A stretch of 64,000 bases of DNA from Actinoplanes couchii (GCF_016862075.1 NZ_BOMG01000084.1:1-64000); one strand, 5' to 3'; positions 7,621 to 16,702 are shown, counted from the stretch's first letter. The notes: generated by a model from the sequence alone, not told the origin. Program-made: numbers and translations.

Positions 7621-8195
7621 GTCTTCCCCCGGAGCAGCGTGATGTCGCGGGCCGAGCGCGGCATACTGCAAAGGTGGACGGCACATCCGACACCACCGGA
7701 AACGACCGCTTCGGCCTTCTGAACGAGGCGGCCGACACCCTGCTGGACGATCTCGCCGAGCGCTACCAGGTGGAGCGCCGGGAGAACAAGGAACCGTTCG
7801 GGCTCGACGAAGCGCTCGCACGAACCGTCCGGCTCATCCCCCGCATGCCCACCGCCGCACCGCTGGCGGTGCAGTTCACCGACTCCGGACTCCGGCTGCG
7901 CCTCGGCCGGTGGTGGGCGGAGTCGCTGCCGGCCTGCCCCTGTGACACCTGCGACGAGGACCCGAAGATCGCGGCCGAGCGGCTGCGGATCCACACCGAC
8001 GCCCTGATCGAAGGCGGACTGTGGGAACGCGTACGCCGCGGGTTGAGTGGGTCCTGGTTCGAGACCAGGCTGATCGGGGCCGGCGTGAAGGTCGATCAGG
8101 AGGGGCCGCTCTCCGCAGCCGGGGCCAGAGACGCCCGGCGGGAGGGGTTCGCGGCCCCCGTGCAGTGGGCCCCCTGGCAGTACCGCTGCCGCTGA
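7617..8195 (+). CDS. Uncharacterised protein, DUF6226-like
   Basis: 192 aa, no membrane segment. The C-terminal half carries GRWWAESLPACPCDTCDEDP and AERLRIHTDALIEGGLWERV; this W..E..P.C.C..C.E signature is what I remember of DUF6226, an actinomycete family of unknown function, and the four Cys could bind zinc. ATG 7617 overlaps the DUF397 stop by four bases, so it is translationally coupled to it. The pairing suggests a shared regulatory role, but that is inference. Confidence 0.65.
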   Translation: MSLPPEQRDVAGRARHTAKVDGTSDTTGNDRFGLLNEAADTLLDDLAERYQVERRENKEPFGLDEALARTVRLIPRMPTAAPLAVQFTDSGLRLRLGRWWAESLPACPCDTCDEDPKIAAERLRIHTDALIEGGLWERVRRGLSGSWFETRLIGAGVKVDQEGPLSAAGARDARREGFAAPVQWAPWQYRCR

Positions 8196-8201
8196 TCGGA
8201 C

Positions 8202-9347
8202 TCAACGACCCGGTGCGGACAACAGCGTCACCGCGGCACGGACGGCGCGGTGGCGCAGCACCCGGGCCAGCGAGACCTCGCCCCGGCAGAACGCCGCGAA
8301 GACCCGCCACCCCGGCGGGCTCGCCATCAGGGCATGCACCAGTCCGGGATGGCGGCCGAAGAGCCCGAGCAGACGCCGGCCGGCCGCCATCTCCGGAGAC
8401 AGCCCGGTGGCGATCAACCGGTCGTACTCAGCGAGATCGTCGTGTCGGGCGGCAACCGTGCCGGCCCACTTCCCGGACCGCAGCGCGTAGCTGATGCCCT
8501 CCCGGGTCCACGGTTCCAGCAGGCCGGCGGCATCCCCGGCGACCAGCACCCGGCCGCGGCGCACCGGGGCGCCGAGGCTGCGGCAGCGGGTCAGATGGCC
8601 GGAGTCCCGCAGCACCCGGCGACCGGACAGGCCCAGCCGGGCGACGAAGTCCCGCAGGTAGCGCTTCGTCTCCGCGGCGCGGCCCCGCTCCATGATCACA
8701 CCGACGGTGAGCTGGTCCTCCTTCGGGAACAGCCAGCCGTACGAACCGGGCACCCGACCCCAGTCGACAAGCAGCCGGCCCCGCCAGCGGGCCTGATCGG
8801 CGCTCGTCGCGGCCAGTTCCACCTCCAGCCCCAGATCCTGCTGGTCGAAGGTGACACCCACGTGCCGGGCGGTCACTCCGGCCGAACCGTCCGCCCCGAT
8901 CACCACGCTTGCGGTGACCGAACTTCCACAGGCGAGAACCACCGTCGCCGTACGATCGTCCTGGTTCACCGCGCGGACGAGCGTGTTCTCGCGTACCGCC
9001 GCGCCGGCTTGAACCGCGGCCCGGCACCAAGCCTGATCGAAATCGGACCGCCGGACCATCGTCACCACCGGCTCGTCCGGCGACAGCCGGGTGAACGGCC
9101 GGCGGCCGTCGTGGGTGAACGTCACCGCGTGGATCCGGTCCCGCGCGGGCACCTCCACGGTCGGCACGCTCAACCGCATCGAGGTGCCGAGCAGACCACC
9201 ACCGCACGTCTTGTACCGGGGATGCTCGGCCCGCTCCAGCACGATCACCCGGGCCCCGGCGGTAGCCGCCGCATGTGCCGCGGACAGCCCCGCGGGGCCC
9301 GCTCCGACCACCGCTACGTCGCAATCCAGGCTCTGGCGCACCTCCAC
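8202..9347 (-). CDS. Geranylgeranyl reductase family FAD-dependent oxidoreductase
   Basis: 381 aa. The N-terminal Rossmann fingerprint is VAVVGAGPAGLSAAHAAATAG with the ribose-binding Glu in VIVLERAEHP. The CGGGLLG motif (about 48-54) is typical of the geranylgeranyl reductase/PHBH branch, and the FAD-closing motif is VLVAGDAAGLLEPWTREGISYAL. Such enzymes saturate isoprenoid chains (menaquinone, lipids) or hydroxylate aromatics. The start is 12 bp from the next gene's first possible start, so the two genes diverge with almost no space between them. Confidence 0.88.
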   Translation of the reverse strand: MEVRQSLDCDVAVVGAGPAGLSAAHAAATAGARVIVLERAEHPRYKTCGGGLLGTSMRLSVPTVEVPARDRIHAVTFTHDGRRPFTRLSPDEPVVTMVRRSDFDQAWCRAAVQAGAAVRENTLVRAVNQDDRTATVVLACGSSVTASVVIGADGSAGVTARHVGVTFDQQDLGLEVELAATSADQARWRGRLLVDWGRVPGSYGWLFPKEDQLTVGVIMERGRAAETKRYLRDFVARLGLSGRRVLRDSGHLTRCRSLGAPVRRGRVLVAGDAAGLLEPWTREGISYALRSGKWAGTVAARHDDLAEYDRLIATGLSPEMAAGRRLLGLFGRHPGLVHALMASPPGWRVFAAFCRGEVSLARVLRHRAVRAAVTLLSAPGR

Positions 9348-9401
9348 ATTTTAGGTACGGTGAGCAGAGAAAACGCTCTCACGATCACACGGGGTCACCC
9401 T

Positions 9402-10589
9402 TTGAGCACCATCCAGCAGGCCGGCGTCCGGGCCTCCACCCGGGCCGTCTACGTCACCTTCATCTTCCTCGGCATCGCCATGGCCAGCTTCGCGGCCCGC
9501 ATCCCGCAGATCCGCGACCAACTCGGGCTCACCCCGGCCGAACTCGGCCTGGTGCTGCTCGCCATCGCCGCCGGATCGGTCACGTCGCTGCCGCTCGCCG
9601 GGCACCTGGTCGGGCGGTTCGGCTCCCGGCTGGTGGTCGCCACCGGCGCCGTCGTGCTCACCGCGGCGCTGTCCGGCGTCGCGATCGGCTACAACTACGG
9701 CGTCCTCCCGGTGGTGATCGCGCTGTACGTCTACGGCTTCGCCACCGGCGCCTGGGACGTAGCCATGAACGTGCAGGCAGCGGTGGTGGAACGCCGTCTC
9801 GGCCGGTCGATCATGTCCCGTTTCCACGCCGGGTACAGCGTCGGCACGGTCGCCGGCGCCCTGGCCGGCGCGGGCGCCGTCAAGCTCGGCGTCCCGGTCA
9901 CCGTGCACGTGGTGGCCGCCTGCATCCTGGTGGCGGTCGCGGTCGTGCCCGCCGTCCGGTGGTTCATCACCGACGAGGCCACCGACAACGCCGCAGAATC
10001 CGACAAACCGCGCGCCCTGGCCGCCTGGACCGAGCCGCGCACCCTGCTCATCGGCCTGTTCGTGCTCTCCTTCGCGCTCACCGAAGGCGCCGGCATCGAC
10101 TGGATCAGCATCGCCCTGATCGACGACCACGGCACCACGGCGTCCACCGGCACCCTCGGCTTCGCCCTGTTCCTGGCCGCCATGACGGTCGGCCGGTGGT
10201 ACGGGCCCAACCTGCTCGACCGGTACGGCCGGGTCATGGTGCTCCGGATCCTCGCCGTCACCGGCCTGGCCGGGCTGCTCGTCTTCGTCTTCGGGCCGTC
10301 CGCGCCGATCGCCTTCGCCGGGGCGCTGCTGTGGGGGCTCGGCGCCTCACTCGGCTTCCCGGTCGGCATGAGCGCCGCCGCCGACGACCCGGTCAAGGCA
10401 CCCGCCCGGGTCGGGGTGGTCGCGTCGATCGGATACTGCGCCTTCCTGGGCGGCCCACCCCTGATCGGCTTCCTCGGCGACCACTTCACGGTCTCGAAAG
10501 GCCTGCTGGCGGTGGCGATGCTGCTGGTGCTGTCGATCGCCCTGACCCCGGCACTGCGCGAGCCCGACCGGCGCGCCGGTCACGTATAG
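9402..10589 (+). CDS. MFS transporter, 12 transmembrane segments
   Basis: About 395 aa with the layout of an MFS carrier: TMs begin at VYVTFIFLGIAMASFAARIP, and the loop-2 motif is LVGRFGSRLVV. DVAMNVQAAVVERRLGRSIMSRFHAGYSVG resembles the fucose-permease/YbjJ-like subgroup that exports or imports sugars or small metabolites. Start uncertain: TTG 9402 (after CGGGG) or GTG 9360 (which gives 14 extra residues and almost abuts the divergent gene). Substrate unknown. Confidence 0.85.
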   Translation: MSTIQQAGVRASTRAVYVTFIFLGIAMASFAARIPQIRDQLGLTPAELGLVLLAIAAGSVTSLPLAGHLVGRFGSRLVVATGAVVLTAALSGVAIGYNYGVLPVVIALYVYGFATGAWDVAMNVQAAVVERRLGRSIMSRFHAGYSVGTVAGALAGAGAVKLGVPVTVHVVAACILVAVAVVPAVRWFITDEATDNAAESDKPRALAAWTEPRTLLIGLFVLSFALTEGAGIDWISIALIDDHGTTASTGTLGFALFLAAMTVGRWYGPNLLDRYGRVMVLRILAVTGLAGLLVFVFGPSAPIAFAGALLWGLGASLGFPVGMSAAADDPVKAPARVGVVASIGYCAFLGGPPLIGFLGDHFTVSKGLLAVAMLLVLSIALTPALREPDRRAGHV

Positions 10590-10872
10590 GGAAGTTACAG
10601 CGGAAGTTAAGGCAGGCCCGGCAGAGTACGACCCATCGATCCGGTGGGGTTGATCCGCTGGTTCGTCGGCGTTGTGGAAGGTCCGGCTTTCGGGGGGAGC
10701 CGGGCCTCCAGCTTTCCCGGGGTCTGCGCTCTGCCGGTCTGCGCTTTCCGAGACGCTTTCTCCGGCCCGCCCTCTCAGGGCCGCGCTCTCCGCCTCACGC
10801 TCTCCGCCTCGCCCTCTCCAGGCTGCGTTCTTCGGGCCGCGCTTGACTCTCGACCTTGTTGAGGCTTGAGGC
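10590..10872. other. Intergenic, no gene; C-rich low-complexity stretch
   Basis: After the transporter the plus strand holds pyrimidine-rich repeats of the type CGCTCTCCGCCTC (about 10780-10830). Open frames here lack starts and start sites. It probably marks a deletion scar between the cargo genes and the decayed integrase. Confidence 0.4.
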
Positions 10873-11743
10873 TTGCAGGGTGACCACCCCGCTTCGTTAC
10901 CGGCTCTGGTTGACCGGCATGACGCTGTCCTGCTTGGTTCCCGGACGCTGTCCTTCGGCACGGGCCTCGCCCCGGCAACCGTCCGATACGCGCACCGGGT
11001 CTTCTCGATGATCCTGGGTCACGCTCTTCGGGACGGCCGGATCCCCCGGAACCCGGCCGACGGTGTGCGGCTACCTCGGGTGCTGCGGGAGGAACCGGTT
11101 CCTCGACCACGCCCAAGTGTCGGCGCTGGCGGACGCGTGCGAACCCTATGGACTGCTGGTGCGGTTCCTGGCGTGCACCGGCCTGCGGTGGGGTGAGATG
11201 TCGGCACTACGGGTGAGTCGGCTCAACCTTGTGCGGCGCCGGGTCACCGTGGCAGTGGCGTTCAGCGAAGTGCGCGGCCAACTGATCGAGGGCACACCGA
11301 AGAATCACCAGCGGCGATCGGTGCCGATTCCGCGGTTTCTCGTCGACGCTCTGACCGCCCAAGTAGCCGGCAAGTCCAAAGACGCGCTCCTGTTCACCGC
11401 GCCGAACGGCGGGCCGCTGCGGAACACGAACTTCCGGTTCCGGACCTTCACACCGGCGGCGGAATCGCTGGGCTTGACCGGACTGACTCCGCACTATCTG
11501 CGGCACACAGCGGCGTTCCTCGCCGTGGCAGCCGGGGCCAACGTCAAAGCGGTCCAGCGGATGCTCGGGCACGCCTCAGCGGCCATGATGCTCGACGTGT
11601 ACGCGGACCTCTTCGAGGAAGACCTGGACCAGGTCGCCGACAGGCTCGACCGGGCCGCTACGGGCCATGCGGACTATTTGCGGACCGAGGCCGCCCCGAG
11701 CAACGTCGTCGACCTATTCAAAAGAAGAAGCCCAGGTCATTGA
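10873..11743 (+). pseudogene. Tyrosine recombinase (integrase) broken by a frameshift and N-terminal loss
   Basis: Codons from about 10960 encode APATVRYAHRVFSMILGHAL and NPADGVRLPRVLREE, a core-binding domain; near 11090-11100 the frame shifts and continues as NRFLDHAQVSALADACEPYG. The catalytic domain is then complete: Arg in CTGLRWGEMSALR, Lys region, HYLRHT, MLGHAS and the nucleophile in LDVYADLF. The usual N-terminal arm-binding domain is missing. The 3' end converges on tRNA-Thr at 11762, the normal placement for a tRNA-targeting AICE/phage integrase. A single sequencing error could explain the shift but not the missing N-terminus. Confidence 0.8.
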
Positions 11744-11755
11744 CCTGGGCTTTCT
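11728..11755. terminator. Hairpin terminator between integrase and tRNA-Thr
   Basis: AAGCCCAGGTC (11728-11738) pairs with 11742-11752 around a 3-nt loop. T-runs lie on both sides (TTTC on plus, TTCTTCTTTT on minus), so it ends both the convergent integrase frame and the tRNA transcript. Confidence 0.7.
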
Positions 11756-11759
11756 CAAC

Positions 11760-11793
11760 GAGCCGCCTGACGGAATCGAACCGTCGACCTACG
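11760..11793 (-). repeat. att core within tRNA-Thr, inverted relative to 1292-1325
   Basis: 34 bp identical (reverse complement) to 1292-1325, covering the T-arm and acceptor 3' end of the intact tRNA. Confidence 0.8.
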
Positions 11794-11834
11794 CATTACG
11801 AGTGCGTCGCTCTAGCCGACTGAGCTAAGGCGGC
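11762..11834 (-). tRNA. tRNA-Thr (anticodon CGT)
   Basis: The 73-nt minus-strand sequence folds as a complete cloverleaf: acceptor GCCGCCT / AGGCGGC, D-arm with AGCTCAGTCGG, anticodon stem ACGCA / TGCGT around CTCGTAA (anticodon CGT, reading ACG), and T-arm GACGG TTCGATT CCGTC. CCA is not encoded. It is the probable insertion target of the element remnants to its left. Confidence 0.95.
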
Positions 11835-11954
11835 AGTGTCGCTGCGTACGCGGCGACCTGTCCAGTCTACGGCATCGACGGGTGCTTCATCATCCGGGTA
11901 GGTCTGGTGTCGTACCCCGTGGCTAGTGTGACGGGTGTGACGGAGGATGTGTCG

Positions 11955-13718
11955 ATGGCCATCGTTCCCCCGCAACGATCCACACCGTCGGATGCCGTGC
12001 CTGGCGCGCCTCCGGAGGCCTCTCCGGGCAAGCCTGCCGAGTCGGGAGCCGGTGGGCGTAGCCGACCGCGCAGCCTCGATCCGCAGGAGCTGGGGTTCGA
12101 GCGGAAAGGGCCGATCGGCTGGCTCGCGCCGCTGCTGCTGCTCAGTACCGGGCTGCGGACTCTGCTGCACATCCTCTTCGGGGCCTACCTGGACAAACGT
12201 GAGCTGCAGAACGCGCTCGACGACGACGTCTTCGATCACTCGGCCACCGCTACCGGGGACATCTGGGTGGACTATGTGGCCGACCTGGGGGACGGGTTCG
12301 ACGCCACCTACTCGGTGGCCTATCTGCTGTCCCAGGAGTCGCTGGAGGTTGACGGGGAGCTGCTGCCCCGGGGGCGGCTGCTGCTGATGGGCGGCGATCA
12401 GGTCTATCCGGTGGCGAGCGGCGACGACTACGAGAACCGGATGAAGGGGCCCTACCGCGCGGCGTTGCCGGAAGCTCCGGCGGGCACGCCCCGGCCCACG
12501 CTCTACGCGCTGCCCGGCAACCATGACTGGTACGACGGGCTGACCGCGTTCCTGCGGCTGTTCGCCCGGCGCAAGGACGGCCACATCGGCGGGTGGCGGA
12601 CCGGGCAGCGGCGGTCGTATTTCGCGATCAAGCTGCCCGGGAACTGGTGGGTGTTCGCGGTGGACGAGCAGTTCGGGGCGTACATCGACGACCCGCAGTT
12701 GCTGTATTTCGAGAAGGCCGCCGAGAAGGTCGGGCCGGACGACCGGGTGATCCTGATGACGCCGTCGCCGACGTGGGTGAAGGCGCGGGAGAATCCGCAC
12801 GCGTACGACGCGGTGGACTACTTCATCCGGACGATCCTCGGGCCCACCCAGGCCCGGGTGCGGGTTCTCGTCTCCGGCGACCTGCACCACTACGCGCGTT
12901 TCTCCGGCGACGACCGGGAGCTGATCACCTGTGGTGGCGGCGGGGCGTACACGCTGGGCACCCAGAACCTGCCCGATCACCTGACGGTTCCGCCGGAGGC
13001 GTCGCTGAGTCGCAGTTCCAGCCGCAGTCGGCGGTACGACCGGAAGGCCACCTATCCGGACACCGCCGAGTCGAACCGGATGGGGTGGGGGGTCTTCCGC
13101 CGGGTGCCGCGCCGCAACGCCGGGTTCGCCACCCTGCTCGGCATCATCCACACGCTGACCATGCTGGCGATGGCCGGCGCGGCCAGTCAGGGCGGCACCG
13201 TCCAGCGGCTGTTCAGCATCCCGCTGGTCCTGATGCTGGTGCTGATCATGGCGGGGACGGTTCTGTTCGCGAAGCCGGAGGGCAACGCCAGGCATCTGGT
13301 GTTCGGGGTGTCACACGGGTTCACCCAGATCGGGCTGGCTGTGCTCGGTACGTGGGCGTGGCTGCACCTGCCGTTCCGGGACTGGCCGTGGCCGGGGCCG
13401 CTGGCCGTGGCGGCGATCCTCTACGGTCCGCTGATCGCGGTCCTCGCTACCCAGTTGCTCTCGCTGTATCTGCTGGTCGCGGCCCGGTTCGACGTCAATC
13501 TGAACGAGTTGTACGCCGGGCAGGGCATCGAGGAGGCAAAGAGTTTCCTGCGTTTGCACATCGCCGCCGACGGCACCCTGACGATCCATCCGATCGGGAT
13601 CGGCACGGTCTGTCACGAGTGGGCCGCCGACCCGGACGGTGATCCGCACTCGTCCTGGGTGCGGCCGGAGAAACCACTCGTCGTGCACCGGGTGGAGCCG
13701 GCTTTCGAAGTGCGGTGA
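11955..13718 (+). CDS. Membrane-bound metallophosphoesterase
   Basis: 587 aa from ATG 11955, chosen because GGAGG (11942-11946) sits 8 nt upstream. A Pro/Ala-rich N-terminus leads to one TM (GPIGWLAPLLLLSTGLRTLLHI). The calcineurin-like domain shows GGDQVYP, ALPGNHDWYDGL (metal-binding Asn-His-Asp) and SGDLHHYARF; the usual first D-x-H is replaced by DYVADLGDGFDAT. Four to five C-terminal TMs follow, then a short soluble tail. Families of this shape are annotated only as predicted phosphohydrolases; the active site would face the cytoplasm or outside depending on topology, which I cannot settle. Confidence 0.85.
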   Translation: MAIVPPQRSTPSDAVPGAPPEASPGKPAESGAGGRSRPRSLDPQELGFERKGPIGWLAPLLLLSTGLRTLLHILFGAYLDKRELQNALDDDVFDHSATATGDIWVDYVADLGDGFDATYSVAYLLSQESLEVDGELLPRGRLLLMGGDQVYPVASGDDYENRMKGPYRAALPEAPAGTPRPTLYALPGNHDWYDGLTAFLRLFARRKDGHIGGWRTGQRRSYFAIKLPGNWWVFAVDEQFGAYIDDPQLLYFEKAAEKVGPDDRVILMTPSPTWVKARENPHAYDAVDYFIRTILGPTQARVRVLVSGDLHHYARFSGDDRELITCGGGGAYTLGTQNLPDHLTVPPEASLSRSSSRSRRYDRKATYPDTAESNRMGWGVFRRVPRRNAGFATLLGIIHTLTMLAMAGAASQGGTVQRLFSIPLVLMLVLIMAGTVLFAKPEGNARHLVFGVSHGFTQIGLAVLGTWAWLHLPFRDWPWPGPLAVAAILYGPLIAVLATQLLSLYLLVAARFDVNLNELYAGQGIEEAKSFLRLHIAADGTLTIHPIGIGTVCHEWAADPDGDPHSSWVRPEKPLVVHRVEPAFEVR

Positions 13719-13803
13719 CCACCGCGTCCGGCCCGGCGGCCGCGAGTCGGTCCCGGGCCGCGCATCGCTCGCGGGGACCGGACGGGACTGTGATCGGCTC
13801 GTA

Positions 13804-14649
13804 CTAGATATCGGTCTGGTAGTGGGCGTCGTGGGCCTGGCGGGGCGCGCAGACCGAGGCCCGGCTGCAGGAACACCGGGAGCCGTCGGCGTCGAGCCGG
13901 ACCACCACCGAGTCCTTGGGAACACTGTGCGCGACCACGCGGCCGTCACCTTCCGGAGTCGTGACCCGGGAGCCGACGGCCGGCGCTGACGCCTGGAACG
14001 CCTGGTAGAGGGGGTGTTCATACTTCAGGCAGCACATCAGGCGGCCGCACGCCCCGGAGATACGCAGCGGGTTGAGCGGGAGGTCCTGGTCCTTCGCCAT
14101 GCGGATGGTGACCGGCTCGAAGTCGGTCAGGAACGTGGCGCAGCACAGGTCGCGGCCGCACGAGCCGATGCCGCCCTGGACGCGGGCCGAGTCGCGGGCG
14201 GAGAGCTGGCGCAGCTCGACCCGGCAGTGCAGGGTCGCACCGAGGTCGCGGACCAGGGAGCGGAAGTCGACCCGGTTCGGTGCGGTGAAGTAGATCGTGG
14301 TGCGGGCGCTGTTGCCGCCGGTCGGGTCGAGCACGTGATCGACGGCGACGACCTTCATCGGCAGGTTGTGCGCCTTGATCAGCTTCTTGGCGGCGACCTT
14401 GGCCTCGGCCTTGCGTTTGCGCAGCGTCTCGTCACGGCGCAGATCGGTGTCGTCGGCCAGCCCGACGACCTTGGGGAAGCCGGAGGTGTCCTCCTCGACC
14501 CACTGCGGTGCCCAGACGCACTCCGCCACCTCGGGACCGTCGTCGGTCGGGACCAGCACGCGGTCGCCGACGGCCGGGGTGAATCCGGCGGGATCGAGGT
14601 AGTAGAGGCGGCCGTACCGGTTGAAACTGACCGCGCACAGCATGCCCAT
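13804..14649 (-). CDS. PSP1 domain protein (YaaT/RicT family)
   Basis: 281 aa. It has the full PSP1 layout: MGMLCAVSFNRYGRLYYLDP, a basic KRKAEAKVAAKKLIKAHNLPMKVV segment, then Cys clusters GSCGRDLCCATFL and SGACGRLMCCLKYEHPLY. In Bacillus, RicT/YaaT forms a Fe-S complex acting on phosphorelays and RNase Y; in actinomycetes it is a conserved neighbour of holB, which lies 4.7 kb away here. A C-terminal CSCSRASVCAP tail adds more Cys. ATG 14649 was chosen; the second ATG at 14643 is also possible. Confidence 0.9.
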   Translation of the reverse strand: MGMLCAVSFNRYGRLYYLDPAGFTPAVGDRVLVPTDDGPEVAECVWAPQWVEEDTSGFPKVVGLADDTDLRRDETLRKRKAEAKVAAKKLIKAHNLPMKVVAVDHVLDPTGGNSARTTIYFTAPNRVDFRSLVRDLGATLHCRVELRQLSARDSARVQGGIGSCGRDLCCATFLTDFEPVTIRMAKDQDLPLNPLRISGACGRLMCCLKYEHPLYQAFQASAPAVGSRVTTPEGDGRVVAHSVPKDSVVVRLDADGSRCSCSRASVCAPRQAHDAHYQTDI

Positions 14650-14795
14650 GCGATCAACAGTACGACGGCAGGCAAGCCGTACCAAATGCCGGTTTTGACC
14701 TACCCGCGAGGGTTGTCGCATAGATGCCGCGAAACCGTCTCTATCGACCCTCGTTGGCCAGTCCCGTAAGCACCCCCGGCTTGAGAGGACCTGCC

Positions 14796-16439
14796 ATGGC
14801 ATCCGCCCGGTCAATGGCCGCCAGTGTCGTAGCGCTCGGGTTCGCGGGCCCGCTGGCCGCTCCCCTGCCCGCCGTCGCCGCACCCGGATGCGCACGGCCG
14901 GAACGCTACGCCGCCCAATCCGGGTCGGAACTGCTCCGCATCGACAAGCTCGACCTGGCACCGTCCGGCCGCATCGCCGATTCAAGAACCAAAATTCCCT
15001 CCGCCGGTACGGGGGACCAGGGCCGACCTGACGAGGAGTCCGCCGGTGCGGCGTCCCGGGAACCGGTCGGGGACGTCGGGCTGGGCAACACCCGCAGTGT
15101 GCTCATCGCCGGAGCGCCGATCAGCTCCGCCGGGGCCGCCCGGGTACTCCAGGGCAAGGTCGCCGGAACCACGGCGCGTAACGAACTGGCCGTGCAGCAG
15201 GCCCCGCCCACCCAGTCCAAGGCGAGTGGGCGGCAGACCGGGGCCAAGGAGTACGGGCCGGTCAGCGTCGGCACCGGGGCACTGCACGCCCGCGCGGTGT
15301 GGAACGCGGCGATGAACTGTGGTGCCGGGGAGCGTGAGGTGTCCAGCTCCGCCGCGGAGATCAGCCAGTTCACGCTCACCGGTGGGGGAAGCGGGGCGAT
15401 GGTCCGGGTGCCCGAGAAGATCTCCAGCCGGAGCGCCACCGCGCTGCGGCAACGGGCCGGGATCTCGCAGACCGTGGCCACGGCGACCATGAACGCCGGG
15501 CGAATCAATCTGGTCGACAACGAGGTGCGGATCCGGGTTCTAAGGGCGCCACTGCTCACGGTCAGTGCGGGTGGCAAGAGCCGGGTCGACTACCAGCCAG
15601 CGGTCGTGGAGGTCACCACCGGTGGTGGCAAGAAGGCCCAGTTGGATACTGCGGGTGAGCATGTTGACATCACTTTGAGTGACGAAATGCGGCCGTTGGA
15701 ATCGGCTCCGGCACCGCTTGTTCCGATCGGCGGACTGCCGGTGCCGAGCGTTCCGGGACTGCCCGTGTTGAGCCGAACCGAGAACACTCCGATCCCCGAT
15801 GGGAACAGTGGATCTCTGATGCGGATCTCTCTGGGCTCGGTACGTCAGGCCACCGACGGTGAGGCGATCGCGGCGGCGGTCACCGCGATTCGGGTGACGG
15901 TCCTCCGCAACGACGACAACCCGGACAGCAAACCGTCCGCAGTGGTCGCCGACCTGGGGATCGGGATGCTGCAGGCGGCGGCTGTCGCTCCGGCCCGCAC
16001 CGCCGGTGCCGGAGCGGGCCGCCCCGGCACCGGCACGGATCGTCCTGGTCCTGGCGCCGATGGTCCCGGTGCCGGCGTGGACCGGCCCGGTGTCGGGGTG
16101 GACCGGCCCGGCATGGATGGCGGCCGCCCCGGCGGTGGTGGGGATCAGCTCGGCGACGACCTTCCCGGTGGTGGCACGGAGCGGCCGGGCTTCGGTTTGG
16201 GTTCCGGGACGGGTGCCGGTGCTGGTCCCGGGGTCGGCGCTGGCCCCGGGGCCGGAACTGACCTCGGCGCCGGTCCCGACTTCGTGTCCGGTCCGGACAC
16301 CGCCGTCGATCCTGCTACCGGTCTTCCGCTCACCGGTCCGCGCGCGATCTCCCTGGTGATCGCCGGAGCTGCCTTGATCCTCGGCGGTGTCGGCGCTGTT
16401 GTCGTCACCTCCCGCCGCCGTCGGCGCCAGCAGTCCTGA
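14796..16439 (+). CDS. LPXTG cell-wall-anchored surface protein with Gly/Pro-rich stalk
   Basis: 547 aa. A signal peptide (about 1-33, ending PAVAAPG) is followed by a Ser/Ala-rich domain with choice-of-anchor-like beta repeats (to about 390), then a stalk about 100 residues long of RPG-G-D / GAGPG repeats. The end is a textbook sorting signal: LPLTG, a 20-residue hydrophobic segment and RRRRRQQS. Sortase would link the Thr to the cell wall. No sortase gene is in the window. GAGAGG (14783-14788) supports the start. The stalk DNA is repetitive and could vary in length between strains. Confidence 0.85.
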   Translation: MASARSMAASVVALGFAGPLAAPLPAVAAPGCARPERYAAQSGSELLRIDKLDLAPSGRIADSRTKIPSAGTGDQGRPDEESAGAASREPVGDVGLGNTRSVLIAGAPISSAGAARVLQGKVAGTTARNELAVQQAPPTQSKASGRQTGAKEYGPVSVGTGALHARAVWNAAMNCGAGEREVSSSAAEISQFTLTGGGSGAMVRVPEKISSRSATALRQRAGISQTVATATMNAGRINLVDNEVRIRVLRAPLLTVSAGGKSRVDYQPAVVEVTTGGGKKAQLDTAGEHVDITLSDEMRPLESAPAPLVPIGGLPVPSVPGLPVLSRTENTPIPDGNSGSLMRISLGSVRQATDGEAIAAAVTAIRVTVLRNDDNPDSKPSAVVADLGIGMLQAAAVAPARTAGAGAGRPGTGTDRPGPGADGPGAGVDRPGVGVDRPGMDGGRPGGGGDQLGDDLPGGGTERPGFGLGSGTGAGAGPGVGAGPGAGTDLGAGPDFVSGPDTAVDPATGLPLTGPRAISLVIAGAALILGGVGAVVVTSRRRRRQQS

Positions 16440-16480
16440 CGCCGACGCCAGGAGCGGGACGCACACCGGCGGCCGGCGGC

Positions 16481-16515
16481 CGGTCGCCGGTCGCCGGTCG
16501 CCGGTCGCCGGTCGC
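16481..16515. repeat. Five tandem copies of a 7-bp unit
   Basis: CGGTCGC is repeated five times without error, followed by a partial copy, between the LPXTG gene and the downstream terminator. It is a simple tandem repeat prone to slippage; no coding role. Confidence 0.85.
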
Positions 16516-16654
16516 CGGCCTTGGCCGGGCTGTGGTCTTCGGAATTCTTCGCAGATTCACTCGTCCGGTGCCATGGCAACGAATACGTCATGCACCACTT
16601 CGGACATACCGGTCTACCTGAATGCCGCAACCCGGTGTGAATAGTGGCCCGGCA

Positions 16655-16687
16655 GCCAAGGGATCGCGCTTTCCACGATCCCTTGGC
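16655..16687 (-). terminator. Terminator of the ESX-like operon
   Basis: GCCAAGGGATCG (16655-16666) pairs perfectly with 16676-16687 around 9 nt, 15 bp after the stop of the minus-strand gene ending at 16703. Confidence 0.75.
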
Positions 16688-16702
16688 GGACAGTTCTGCG
16701 GG

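Noticed and set aside
8250..9401. N-terminal extension of the MFS protein through the upstream gene
   Set aside because: The frame is simply open opposite the flavoprotein gene; the real transporter starts at 9360 or 9402, where the first transmembrane segment begins.
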